DNA of 48,278 nt, from the NCBI GenBank assembly GCA_947168565.1, contig CAMVMM010000016.1:1-48278 (forward strand). Reading direction: 5' to 3'. How positions within the stretch are numbered: the first letter of the stretch is position 1; every line of letters starts with the position of its first letter. The DNA is from an uncultured Clostridia bacterium. GTDB taxonomy: Bacteria; Bacillota; Clostridia; Christensenellales; CAG-138. Position numbers and translations under genes: made by a program. Below, piece after piece: positions 22,807 to 32,512 of the stretch. A model generated the notes under the pieces. That model was not told the origin of the DNA and did no database searches. It saw only the letters and a program-made list of their open reading frames with translations.

Positions 22807-25800
22807 ATGAATTTTTTAAATAATTTCAGCAGCATCGCGCATAAATGCGCGGATAAAGCTGCGATAGTTGACCATGACGGCCTGCGGGAAACCTCCTACG
22901 CCCGCCTGGACGAGCTGAGCGGAAAGGCGGCGGCGAAGCTTCTCAAAATGGGCTTTTTGCCGGGAGATCCCGTGATGATCTGCCTTGGCAGGCGCATGGA
23001 GTACGTTGCGGCATATATCGGAGCGCTGAAGGCGGGCTGCGTCGCGGTTCCGGTGGTTCCGGATTATCCGCAGGAGCGTTTGGAGCACATTCGGCGCGAT
23101 TGCGAGGCGGTTTACGTGATCCGCGACGACTTTTTTTCGGATATCGAAGCTTTTGACCCTGCCGAACCCGTAATTCTGCAGGACGGCGCGCCCGCCGTGC
23201 TGGTGTATACCTCCGGCTCCACGGGCAAGCCAAAGGGAATACCGCATTCCGTGCGCTCGGTTGCCGATGCCGTGCGGCGCAGCAGCCTGCTTTTGGAGGA
23301 TCTGGAGCCCATAGCTTTCGGCGCAACCGCCCCGCTGTCCTTCGTGGCGTTCGTGCTGGAATATCTCAGCGTGCTGAACATGGGCGGCTGCTCGCATATT
23401 CTTGAGGATTCCGTGCGCAGGGATATGCGCCTTATGGAAGCCTATTTTGAAAAGCACGGTATAAGCTGTGCATTCATAAGCCCGCAGATGCTCAAGCTGT
23501 ATCGCGGTTCAAACGGCATGAAGCGCGTTATTGCGGGCAGCGAGGCGCTCAAAAACGCATACAGCGAAAGCTACACGATCTATAATGCGTACGGCATGAG
23601 CGAAACGCTTGCCACGGCGATGTATTTCGTTGTGGATAAGCCGTATGAAAACACCCCGATCGGCAAGCCCGCGGAGGGCGTTGAACTTTTCCTTTTGGAT
23701 GAAAACGGAAACGAGGCCGCAAAAGGGCAGGAGGGCGAGATCTGCCTTCTGGGGTATTTTGCCGAGGGCTATCTGCATCAAAACAGCGATGCGTTCGTCA
23801 AGCAGGCGGACGGCAGAGTGCTTCTGCATACGGGCGATATCGGCCGACTGAATGAGAACGGCGACCTTGTGTATCTGAACAGGCGCGACTGGATGGTAAA
23901 GATAAACGGTCAGCGCGTTGAAACGGGCGAGATAGAATCGCGCCTGTGCGCCTGCAGGGGCGTGACCGGAGCCGCGGTGAAGGCCTTCGACGATGCGATG
24001 GGGCAGAAGTATCTTGCGGCGTATTATACCGCGCAGGGCAGCGTTGCCCCCGCCGCGCTTGCCGCAGAACTGAAAAAGGTTCTTCCGAAATATATGCTGC
24101 CGAGGTATTATAAACGCCTTGAAAAAATGCCCGTCAACGCAAACGGAAAGCTCGACAGGCTTGCGCTGCTCCCGCCGGAGATCGACGATTATAAGAGTGC
24201 ATACGCCGCGCCGGAAAACGAGCTCCAGGCCGCGCTTTGCGGCGCGATCGAGAAGCTGCTTGACTGCGGCAGGGTCGGCGTGGACGACGACTTTTTCAGC
24301 CTGGGCGGCGATTCCATAAAGGTGCTTGCGCTGATCTCGGATTCCGGCATGGATGAGCTCACTCCGGATATGATCCTGCGCGGCAGAACGGTGCGCGGAA
24401 TATGCGCTCTGCTTGGAGGCGCGGGGAAAACGGAGCGGATCGCGCATAAGGCCGAGCTTTCGGAATTCTATCCGCTCACCGAGGCGCAGCTTGGCGTGTA
24501 TCTTCAGTGCGTTGAGGAGCCTCAATCCATGATGTATAATATCCCGATGTGCTGCGAGCTCGGCAAGAATATCGACCCCGAGCGCTTCGCCTCCGCCGTA
24601 AAAGCCGCGCTTGAAAAGCATAGTGCGCTCGGCGTGCGCATCGGCAAAGCTGCGGACGGCACTCCGGGCATGATGCCTGCGGACTTCACGGCGCAGGTTC
24701 CTGTAAAGCCGGTCGAGCGCCTTGAGGACGAGATAAAAGCCTTCATCCGACCCTTCGATATTGAAAACGAGCCGCTTTTCCGTGCGGAAATTGTAAAAAC
24801 CGCGAATGGAAACAGCTTTTTATTCGATATTCATCACCTCGTGTTTGACGGCAGCTCCGTGAAGGTGCTGCTTGAGGACGCCGCAAAAGCCTACGACGGC
24901 GGGCGGCTTGCGGACGAGGAGCTGACTATATTCGATATTTCGGAATACGAAAAAACCCTTAAACAGAGCGAACGCTATAAGGCGGCGCAGGATTACTTCG
25001 ATAAGCTTCTGAGCGGCGTGGATACCGATTCCCGCCCCATTCGGGATCACGTCGGAGCTTCCTTGCAAAAGGGAGCTGGCAGGATAGTTATCCCATTGGG
25101 CGCAGAGCTTGCGATAGACCATGCCGAGAATTTTTCAAAGGAGCGCGGCATAACCGAGGGAACGCTCTTCCTTGGAGCCTTTGCCTATACTCTTGCCAAA
25201 TTCAACGGCGCGAATGAGGCGCTGTTCTGCACCGTGAACAGCGGCAGGCACGATCCGCGTCTTAACGGCGCGATAGGCATGTTTGTGAAAACGCTTCCGT
25301 TCTATATGCGCACGGATAAGGGCGAGCGCGTAGTCGATTACCTTGAGCGCACACAGAAGCTGCTTTTTGAGGAGATGGGGCATGACTGCATCTCCTTTGC
25401 CGAGCTTGCGCGGAATTATGCCGTCAGGCCGGATATCAGCTTTGTTTATCAATCCGAGCTGCTCAGAGGCGCGCTCACCCGCGACGGCGCAATTGAAGCC
25501 CGCTCGATAGAAACGGGCAGCACACAATTCGATATCAGCGTGATGGTGCTCAAAACGAAAAACGGCTATGAGCTTTCCGTGGATTACAGAACCGAGCTCT
25601 ATTCGGCCGCAATGATGCGCGGCTTTGCCGATATGCTCATAAAGGTGGCTTCGGAGCTTATGACTGCCGAGAGAATGGGCGATATTTCCTTCGTTTCTCA
25701 TTCCGCCGCCGAGACCCTTGCGCTCTTCAACCTTACCGCAAGGAGCTATGAGGTTTCGGATATAGTGACCATGTTCAGAAGGCAGGCGAAGGCAGCGCCC

Positions 25801-28800
25801 GATAATACCGCCGTTATCTGCAATGAGCGCACCCTGACCTACCGCGAACTCGACGATCTTTCCGACCGCATCGCAGCCTGCCTTGCGGGAAGGGGCATCG
25901 GAAAAGGGGACGCGGTGTCGGTGCTAATAAACAGAAGCGAGTATATGCCCGTTTCATCCATCGGCGTGCTGAAAAGCGGCGCAATGTATCAGCCCCTCGA
26001 TCCCTCCTATCCGCCGGAGCGGCTTGAATTTATGATCTCCGATGCGGGAGCGAAGCTGCTTATTGCCGACAGGCAGCTTATGGACAGGGTGCCGGGCTAT
26101 AAGGGGGAAGTGCTGTTCACGGATGAGATCGCCGCGCTTGCGCAGCCCGCAAAGCTTCCCGAAGGCCCTTCTCCCGAGGACGGCTTTATACTGCTCTACA
26201 CCTCCGGCTCCACGGGCACTCCAAAGGGAGTGATCCTCGAGCACCGCAACCTGTGCAATTTCTGCCGCTGGTACTGCGAATACTTTGCGCTCGGCGCCGA
26301 TTCCACCGTTGCCGCGTACGCAAGCTACGGGTTCGACGCCAATATGATGGACACCTATCCCGCGCTCACCTGCGGCGCAAGGGTCGTGATAGTGCCGGAC
26401 GAGATCCGACTTGATCTTGCCGCGATAGAGCGCTGCTTCAATGAAAACGGCGTTACCCACAGCTTCATGACCACGCAGGTGGGAAGGCAGTTCGCGGAGT
26501 ATTACACCGGCAGCACGCTGAAGCATCTTTCCGTGGGCGGCGAAAAGCTGACCCCCATCGCTCCGCAGGGCAAGAGCTTCACCCTTTATAACGTTTACGG
26601 TCCCACCGAGTGCACGGTGCTTGTGACCGCATTCCCGGTGGACAGGCTCTATACCTGCGTGCCGATCGGCAAGCCCGTGGCAAACGTGCGGCTCTACGTG
26701 GTCGACGATGCCGGCAGACTGCTCCCGCCGGGAGCCACAGGTGAGCTTTGGATCGCCGGCAGGCAGGTGGCGCGGAGCTATCTGAACCGACCGGAAAAGA
26801 ACGCGGAAGCGTTCGTTAAAAACCCGTTCTCGGACGATGCCGAGTATTCCCGCGTATATAAAACGGGCGACGCGGTCCGCTGGAATCAGCGCGGCGAGAT
26901 AGATTTCGTCGGCAGAGGCGACGGGCAGGTGAAGATACGCGGCTTCCGCATCGAGCTTACCGAGGTCGAGGGCGTGATACGCGAGTTCCCAGGAGTTGCG
27001 GACGCCACGGTGCAGGCGTTTGATCTGCCCTCCGGCGGCAAATACCTTGCGGCTTATATCGTGTGCGATGGAAAGCTGGATAAGGACGCGCTGCGTGCGT
27101 TCATCCTGGAGCGCAAGCCGCCGTATATGGTTCCGGAGGCGATAATGCAGATCGAGCGCATCCCTCTGAACCAGAATCAGAAGGTGAACAGGCGCGCCCT
27201 GCCCATGCCCGAAAGGAAGGCGGAAAACGCCGTTCCGCCGCAGACCGAGCTGCAGCGGGAGATCTTCGATATAGCCGCGGAGGTGATAGGCCACGGCGAT
27301 TTCGGAGTGAATACCGATCTTTATGAGGCGGGACTCACCTCCATAGCCACCCTCAAGCTGAACGTGCGGCTTTCCGAAAGATTCAAGGTGCCGGTAAAAT
27401 CGGCCGATCTGAAGGAAAACAGCACCGTTGAAAAGCTGGAGCGCTTTTTCCAAGGCGCGGACGGCGGAGCGGAGGAGAAATTCGAGATGATGGCGGATTA
27501 CGCCCTCACCAAGACGCAGGAGGGCATATTCGTTGAATCCATCGCCAAGGCGGACAGCACCGTTTACAACGTGCCGCTGCTGCTTGAGATCAGCCCCGAG
27601 CTCGACACGGAAAGGCTGAAAAAGGCGATCGTGGCGGCGGTGAACGCGCATCCCTATATCAAGACCCGCCTGTTTATGAATGAAAACGGGGACGTGCGCC
27701 AGCGCAGGCTGGACGGCGACTTCTCCTTCGATGAAAACGAAATAGAGCTTATCGGCACCGACCGGATCGAAAGCGTGGCGGGAGAGCTTGTGAAGCCCTT
27801 CAAGCTGCTCGGCGGCAGGCTGTTCCGCGTGAAGCTTATTAAGGCGGATCGCAGCTATATGCTGCTGGAGATGCACCACGTAATCAGCGACGGCACCTCG
27901 CTTAATATACTGCTTGACGACATAGAGCGCTCGTACCGCGGCGAAAAACCGGAGGCGGAGACTTTCAGCGGCTACGAGGTGGTGCTGAACGAGCAGAGGC
28001 TCCGCGAGGGCGAATACCTTGAAAAGGCCAAGAGCTATTACGAAAACCTGCTTGACGGCGTGGACACGGACTGCCTGCCGGTTGCGGATATACGCGATAT
28101 GCGGCCGGACGGAGTGGCGCAGGGCTCGCTTTTGAGCGAAAACGTTACCGTGGAGGACGTTAAGCATTTTTGCGAGGTGAACCGCTGCGGCATGAACGCC
28201 TTCTTCACGTCCGTGTTCGGCCTTGTGCTCTCGCGCTTCAACGGAATGCAGCAGAGCGCCTTTGCCGGCATCTACAACGGCAGAAACGATTCCCGCCTTG
28301 CACGCACCGTGAGCATGCTCGTCAAGACCCTGCCCATAGTTGCAGCCGCCTCAAACGATAAAACGATTGGAGAATACGTTTCCTCAATGAACGGCCAGCT
28401 TCTTGACAGCATGGCAAACGATATCTATTCCTTTGCGGAGATCAGCCGCGAATACGGCGCCAAGGCGGACGTGATGTTCGTTTATCAGGGCGATGAGATG
28501 GAGCCGGACAGCTTCTGCGGCTTCCCCGCGCGCATAGTGCCGCTCAGCCTCGACACCGTGAAGGCGCCGCTGAACGTGTTCGTGTACCTGAAGGACAACA
28601 GGGTGCGCTGGGCAAGCGAATACAATTCCGGCCTGTACAGCGCGGAGCTGATGCAGGGGTTGCTTGAGGCGCTGGACAAGGCCGCCGAGGAATGCCTGAA
28701 AAAGACGCTGCTCGGGGACGTTTCCATCCTTACCGAGAAGGCAAGGAGGATGGTAGACGGCTTCAACGAAACGGATAACCCCTATGACGATGCCAAAACC

Positions 28801-31716
28801 GTGGTGGATCTTTTCACGGTGCAGGCTCAAAAAACGCCGGAGCGCACCGCCGTGGTGTATGAAAACAGGAGCTATACCTATTCTCAGCTTGAGCTGCTCA
28901 CGCGAAGGCTTGCGCAGCACCTCACGGCAAAGGGCGTTGGAAGGGAAACCGTGACCGCCGTGCTCATCCCAAGGTGCGAGCACATGGTGATCTGCTCGCT
29001 CGGCGTGCTTCGCGCGGGCGGAGCGTATCTGCCGCTCGATCCCACCTACCCGCCGGAAAGGCTGAATCTTATGGTGAAGGATTCCGGAGCCGGGGTGCTT
29101 ATCACCACGCCGGAGCTGAACGCCATGATCTCGGACGAATTCACCGGCCCCAGGATAATGACGGACGAGATTGCGCAAATGGAGGAGCTGGGCATCGAGC
29201 TTACCGCACCCAAGCCCGAAAACCTGTTCGTGATGCTGTATACCTCCGGCTCCACCGGCACCCCGAAGGGCGTTATGCTGGAGCATAGAAACGTGTTTGC
29301 ATTCTTCACCTGGTATATCAGAAAAACCGGAGTGGATGAAAACACCCGCGCCTCATCCTACGCAAGCTATGGCTTCGACGCCTGTATGCAGGATCTTTAC
29401 CCCGCGCTGATGTGCGGCGGCTGCGTATACATTATTCCGGACGATATGAGGCTGGATCTGAACCGTCTCAGGGAGTATTTCTGCGAAAACGGAATGACCC
29501 ACGCCTTTATGACCACCCAGATCGGCAGGCAGTTTGCCATAATGGAACGGGTGCCGAGCATGAAGCTGCTCATCATGGGCGGCGAAAAGCTTGTGCCCTT
29601 TGCACCGCCGGATTATCTTGTGATGAACGGCTACGGCCCCTCGGAATGCGCGATGGGCTCAAGCATGTATCCCATCACGGCTGTTGAAAAGGACGTGCCG
29701 ATCGGCCGTCCGCTGGATAACCTTAAAATGTACGTCGTGGATCCGCAGGGCAGGATGCTTCCTCCCGGCGCCACGGGCGAATTGTGGATCGCGGGCCCGC
29801 AGGTTTCAAGGGGCTACCTGAACAGACCCGAGCAGACCGCTGCGGCTTATACGGCAAACCCGTTCTGCAGCGACGAAAAGCACGCAAGAGTATACCATAC
29901 CGGCGATATGGTGCGGTGGCTGCCGGACGGCAACCTTCAGTTCATAGGCAGGCGCGACGGCATGGTGAAGGTGCGCGGCTTCCGCATCGAGCTTACCGAG
30001 GTGGAGGAGGTCGTGCGCCGCTTCCCGGGCATCAAGGACGCCACAGTTGCCGCCTTTGACGATAACGCGGGCGGCAAATACCTTGCGGCGTATCTCGTGT
30101 CCGATTCCAAGCTTGATATAGAGAAGCTCAAGCAGTTCATTCTTGCGGAAAAGCCGCCGTACATGGTGCCGGCGGTTATGATGCAGATAGACGCCATTCC
30201 CTACACGCAGAATCAGAAGGTGAACAGAAGAGCCCTTCCGCAGCCCGAAAGAAGATCCGGCGGCAGGGAGCCCGCAAACGATATGGAGCGGAGGCTCTGC
30301 GAATTTTTCGCGCAGGCGCTTGGCGTTGAAAAGGTTTATGCGGACGATGATTTCTTTGAAATGGGCGGCACCTCGATCTCGGCAGCCAAGATCGCCATGA
30401 AGTGCTCCATGGATGATATACCGGTAGTCTATAAGGATATTTTCGACTACACCACGCCGCACAGCCTCTCCGAATTCGTGCGTGCGCAGTCCGGAGAAGC
30501 GACCCCGGCCGTTTCCGAGTCCGAGCCGGCCGCGCAGGCGGAGCAGAGCTCTGCGGAGCATGAGGAGCTTTGGAGCGTGCTTGAGCATAACCGCGCCGCC
30601 GAGGTGAACGACGTGGTTTATTCGGATATAGGCAGCGTGCTCGTGACCGGCTCCACGGGCTTCCTCGGCACCCATATCATCAGGGAGCTTATAGAGGGCA
30701 GCACCTGCCGCATCTTCTGCCTTGTGCGCGGAAATAAGGAATCCTCCGCACAGCAGCGCCTTATGGCGATGCTTGAGTATTATTTCGACGATACCTACGA
30801 GCAGCTTCTGGGCGACCGCCTTGTGGTGGTGGAAGGCGACATTCTGGATGAAGATCTCATGGATAAGCTGAAGGAGCTTCCCTTCGATACCCTCATAAAC
30901 TGCGCCGCGATAGTAAAGCATTTTACCGCCGACGACGAGTCCGACAGGGTGAATTTCCACGGCGTTGAAAACCTTATAGATATCTGCCTCAAGCTGAATA
31001 AAAAGCTTATCCAGACCTCAACCATCAGCGTTGCGGGCATGAGCTCCGCCGATCCGATGCCGGTTATGACGGAAAGCATGCTTTCCTTCGGGCAGAGCAC
31101 GGATAATAAATACATAAATTCCAAGTGGAAGGCGGAAAGGGCGGTGCTCACCGCCGTGCGGGACAGGGGGCTTCGCGGAAAGGTGATACGCCTTGGCAAC
31201 CTCATGAGCAGGTATCACGACGGCGAGTTCCAGGCCAATTTCAAAACGAACGGCTTCATGAGCCGCCTGAACGCCTACGTGCAGCTCGGCTGCTACAGCG
31301 TGAACGCTTTGGATGCGAACGTTGAGTTTTCATCCATAGACTATACCGCAAGGGCCGTGCTTGCGCTTGCGGGAACGCCGGATAAATTCACCGTGTTCCA
31401 TGCCAATAACTGCCACGCCGTGCACATGGCGAACGTGCTGGAGGCGATGGCGAAGCAGGGCGTCAGTATCGACGTTGTGAACGATGAGGAATACATGGCA
31501 AGGTTCGATGCCGCCATGAGGGATGAGTCAAGAAACCTTGAGGTTTCCGCGCTCATATCCTATAATTCGCACGACGAGCTGCTTCTTCCCGTGGAGGCGG
31601 ATAATTCCTTCACCGTGAAGGCGCTCTATCACCTCGGCTTCTCTTGGCCGATAGTGAGCGTGGATTATATCGAGCGCACGGTCAGGATGCTGATCGAGCT
31701 GGACTATTTCTCCTGA
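22807..31716 (+). CDS. Nonribosomal peptide synthetase, A-T-C-A-T-C-A-T-R, reductive release
   Basis: The protein has 2969 residues. Module 1 has A1 (A3 motif YTSGSTGKPKG about 134, NAYGMSE about 261) and T1 (Ser503 in GGDSIK). C1 follows (HHLVFDG at 676-682), then A2 (about 985-1470; binding-pocket Asp1177), T2 (Ser1512, LTSI) and C2 (HHVISDG from 1690). A3 (about 1985-2480; Asp2191), T3 (Ser2523, GGTSI) and a thioester reductase domain complete it (VTGSTGFLG about 2614; YxxxK at 2769-2773). A1 has Val180 in place of the Asp that binds the alpha-amino group, so it probably loads a non-amino carboxylic acid. Hand-aligned pocket codes are DAMFSGVVLK (A2) and DAQFIGGMGK (A3); I cannot assign substrates. 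Release with NAD(P)H should give an aldehyde or alcohol. AAGGAG lies 12 bases before ATG 22807. Confidence 0.96.
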   Translation: MNFLNNFSSIAHKCADKAAIVDHDGLRETSYARLDELSGKAAAKLLKMGFLPGDPVMICLGRRMEYVAAYIGALKAGCVAVPVVPDYPQERLEHIRRDCEAVYVIRDDFFSDIEAFDPAEPVILQDGAPAVLVYTSGSTGKPKGIPHSVRSVADAVRRSSLLLEDLEPIAFGATAPLSFVAFVLEYLSVLNMGGCSHILEDSVRRDMRLMEAYFEKHGISCAFISPQMLKLYRGSNGMKRVIAGSEALKNAYSESYTIYNAYGMSETLATAMYFVVDKPYENTPIGKPAEGVELFLLDENGNEAAKGQEGEICLLGYFAEGYLHQNSDAFVKQADGRVLLHTGDIGRLNENGDLVYLNRRDWMVKINGQRVETGEIESRLCACRGVTGAAVKAFDDAMGQKYLAAYYTAQGSVAPAALAAELKKVLPKYMLPRYYKRLEKMPVNANGKLDRLALLPPEIDDYKSAYAAPENELQAALCGAIEKLLDCGRVGVDDDFFSLGGDSIKVLALISDSGMDELTPDMILRGRTVRGICALLGGAGKTERIAHKAELSEFYPLTEAQLGVYLQCVEEPQSMMYNIPMCCELGKNIDPERFASAVKAALEKHSALGVRIGKAADGTPGMMPADFTAQVPVKPVERLEDEIKAFIRPFDIENEPLFRAEIVKTANGNSFLFDIHHLVFDGSSVKVLLEDAAKAYDGGRLADEELTIFDISEYEKTLKQSERYKAAQDYFDKLLSGVDTDSRPIRDHVGASLQKGAGRIVIPLGAELAIDHAENFSKERGITEGTLFLGAFAYTLAKFNGANEALFCTVNSGRHDPRLNGAIGMFVKTLPFYMRTDKGERVVDYLERTQKLLFEEMGHDCISFAELARNYAVRPDISFVYQSELLRGALTRDGAIEARSIETGSTQFDISVMVLKTKNGYELSVDYRTELYSAAMMRGFADMLIKVASELMTAERMGDISFVSHSAAETLALFNLTARSYEVSDIVTMFRRQAKAAPDNTAVICNERTLTYRELDDLSDRIAACLAGRGIGKGDAVSVLINRSEYMPVSSIGVLKSGAMYQPLDPSYPPERLEFMISDAGAKLLIADRQLMDRVPGYKGEVLFTDEIAALAQPAKLPEGPSPEDGFILLYTSGSTGTPKGVILEHRNLCNFCRWYCEYFALGADSTVAAYASYGFDANMMDTYPALTCGARVVIVPDEIRLDLAAIERCFNENGVTHSFMTTQVGRQFAEYYTGSTLKHLSVGGEKLTPIAPQGKSFTLYNVYGPTECTVLVTAFPVDRLYTCVPIGKPVANVRLYVVDDAGRLLPPGATGELWIAGRQVARSYLNRPEKNAEAFVKNPFSDDAEYSRVYKTGDAVRWNQRGEIDFVGRGDGQVKIRGFRIELTEVEGVIREFPGVADATVQAFDLPSGGKYLAAYIVCDGKLDKDALRAFILERKPPYMVPEAIMQIERIPLNQNQKVNRRALPMPERKAENAVPPQTELQREIFDIAAEVIGHGDFGVNTDLYEAGLTSIATLKLNVRLSERFKVPVKSADLKENSTVEKLERFFQGADGGAEEKFEMMADYALTKTQEGIFVESIAKADSTVYNVPLLLEISPELDTERLKKAIVAAVNAHPYIKTRLFMNENGDVRQRRLDGDFSFDENEIELIGTDRIESVAGELVKPFKLLGGRLFRVKLIKADRSYMLLEMHHVISDGTSLNILLDDIERSYRGEKPEAETFSGYEVVLNEQRLREGEYLEKAKSYYENLLDGVDTDCLPVADIRDMRPDGVAQGSLLSENVTVEDVKHFCEVNRCGMNAFFTSVFGLVLSRFNGMQQSAFAGIYNGRNDSRLARTVSMLVKTLPIVAAASNDKTIGEYVSSMNGQLLDSMANDIYSFAEISREYGAKADVMFVYQGDEMEPDSFCGFPARIVPLSLDTVKAPLNVFVYLKDNRVRWASEYNSGLYSAELMQGLLEALDKAAEECLKKTLLGDVSILTEKARRMVDGFNETDNPYDDAKTVVDLFTVQAQKTPERTAVVYENRSYTYSQLELLTRRLAQHLTAKGVGRETVTAVLIPRCEHMVICSLGVLRAGGAYLPLDPTYPPERLNLMVKDSGAGVLITTPELNAMISDEFTGPRIMTDEIAQMEELGIELTAPKPENLFVMLYTSGSTGTPKGVMLEHRNVFAFFTWYIRKTGVDENTRASSYASYGFDACMQDLYPALMCGGCVYIIPDDMRLDLNRLREYFCENGMTHAFMTTQIGRQFAIMERVPSMKLLIMGGEKLVPFAPPDYLVMNGYGPSECAMGSSMYPITAVEKDVPIGRPLDNLKMYVVDPQGRMLPPGATGELWIAGPQVSRGYLNRPEQTAAAYTANPFCSDEKHARVYHTGDMVRWLPDGNLQFIGRRDGMVKVRGFRIELTEVEEVVRRFPGIKDATVAAFDDNAGGKYLAAYLVSDSKLDIEKLKQFILAEKPPYMVPAVMMQIDAIPYTQNQKVNRRALPQPERRSGGREPANDMERRLCEFFAQALGVEKVYADDDFFEMGGTSISAAKIAMKCSMDDIPVVYKDIFDYTTPHSLSEFVRAQSGEATPAVSESEPAAQAEQSSAEHEELWSVLEHNRAAEVNDVVYSDIGSVLVTGSTGFLGTHIIRELIEGSTCRIFCLVRGNKESSAQQRLMAMLEYYFDDTYEQLLGDRLVVVEGDILDEDLMDKLKELPFDTLINCAAIVKHFTADDESDRVNFHGVENLIDICLKLNKKLIQTSTISVAGMSSADPMPVMTESMLSFGQSTDNKYINSKWKAERAVLTAVRDRGLRGKVIRLGNLMSRYHDGEFQANFKTNGFMSRLNAYVQLGCYSVNALDANVEFSSIDYTARAVLALAGTPDKFTVFHANNCHAVHMANVLEAMAKQGVSIDVVNDEEYMARFDAAMRDESRNLEVSALISYNSHDELLLPVEADNSFTVKALYHLGFSWPIVSVDYIERTVRMLIELDYFS

Positions 31717-31737
31717 CGGCGGTAACAGGTAAGCAGC

Positions 31738-32406
31738 GTGAATATCAAGGTGTACACGGCCGACGTGGATCGGCTTATGGATGCGGAGCTTTTCGCGCGG
31801 CTCTACCGCAGCGTTTCATCGGAGCGCAGGGCAAAGGTGGACCGCATGATATTCGCAAAGGATAAGCGCCTTTCACTCGGGGCGGGAGCGCTGCTTGAAG
31901 CGGCTCTCGCCGCCGAAGGCGTGGATGAATTTGCCTTTACCACAAAAGCAAATCTCAAGCCCTGCCTTGCCGGCGGCGGCATATTCTTCAATCTTTCCCA
32001 TTCCGGCGCCAGGGTAATGTGCGCCGTTTCGGATCATGAGATAGGCTGCGACGTGGAGAAGGTAACGGATACCGATATGGAGATAGCGCGGCGGTTCTTC
32101 TATGCCGAGGAGTACGCCTCGCTCAAGCGCTGCGAGGACGGGGCGAGCCTGAACGATCTGTTTTTCCGATACTGGACTTTAAAAGAAAGCTTTATGAAGG
32201 CAACGGGACAGGGCTTTAGTCTGCCGCTCGATGAGTTTTGCATCGTTTTGAATGGCGATCGCGTTACCGTGCGGCAGAACGTGGACGAAAGAGCGTATTA
32301 TTTCAAGGAGTTTTGTTTAAACGACGGATATAAGTACGCGATATGCAGCGTGGATAAGCCTGCGGACGGAGCGGAGCTGAAAACGGCCTGCGAGCTGCGG
32401 CTTTAA
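31738..32406 (+). CDS. Sfp-type 4'-phosphopantetheinyl transferase
   Basis: The protein has 222 residues, starting at GTG 31738, 21 bases after the NRPS stop. The Sfp family motifs are present: FFNLSHSG (about 82-89), IGCDVEKV with the metal-binding Asp and Glu (about 101-108), and YWTLKESFMKATGQG (about 144-158). It transfers phosphopantetheine from CoA to the three carrier-domain serines of the NRPS. Direct adjacency in one operon makes that its likely dedicated role. The start codon is weakly supported (AGGTAAG upstream), so translation may depend on coupling to the NRPS. Confidence 0.94.
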   Translation: MNIKVYTADVDRLMDAELFARLYRSVSSERRAKVDRMIFAKDKRLSLGAGALLEAALAAEGVDEFAFTTKANLKPCLAGGGIFFNLSHSGARVMCAVSDHEIGCDVEKVTDTDMEIARRFFYAEEYASLKRCEDGASLNDLFFRYWTLKESFMKATGQGFSLPLDEFCIVLNGDRVTVRQNVDERAYYFKEFCLNDGYKYAICSVDKPADGAELKTACELRL

Positions 32407-32431
32407 ACGAGATTACAAACGGAATAAAAAG

Positions 32432-32480
32432 GGGCTTTGAAGCATTGTGCTTCAAAGCCCTCTGTTGCGTTTGTTTTTTT
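32432..32480 (+). terminator. Rho-independent terminator of the NRPS operon
   Basis: A perfect 13-bp stem, GGGCTTTGAAGCA (32432-32444) with TGCTTCAAAGCCC (32448-32460), has a TTG loop. It is followed by TCTGTTGCGTTTGTTTTTTT. Confidence 0.92.
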
Positions 32481-32512
32481 CAAAGCCGTTTGCGGCTGAT
32501 GAAACAAAGCGC

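Noticed and set aside
25954-28167. 737-codon open frame on the minus strand inside the NRPS gene
   Set aside because: It is a composition shadow of a GC-rich gene: antisense to recognised A, T and C domain motifs, with no ribosome site and no recognisable protein features.
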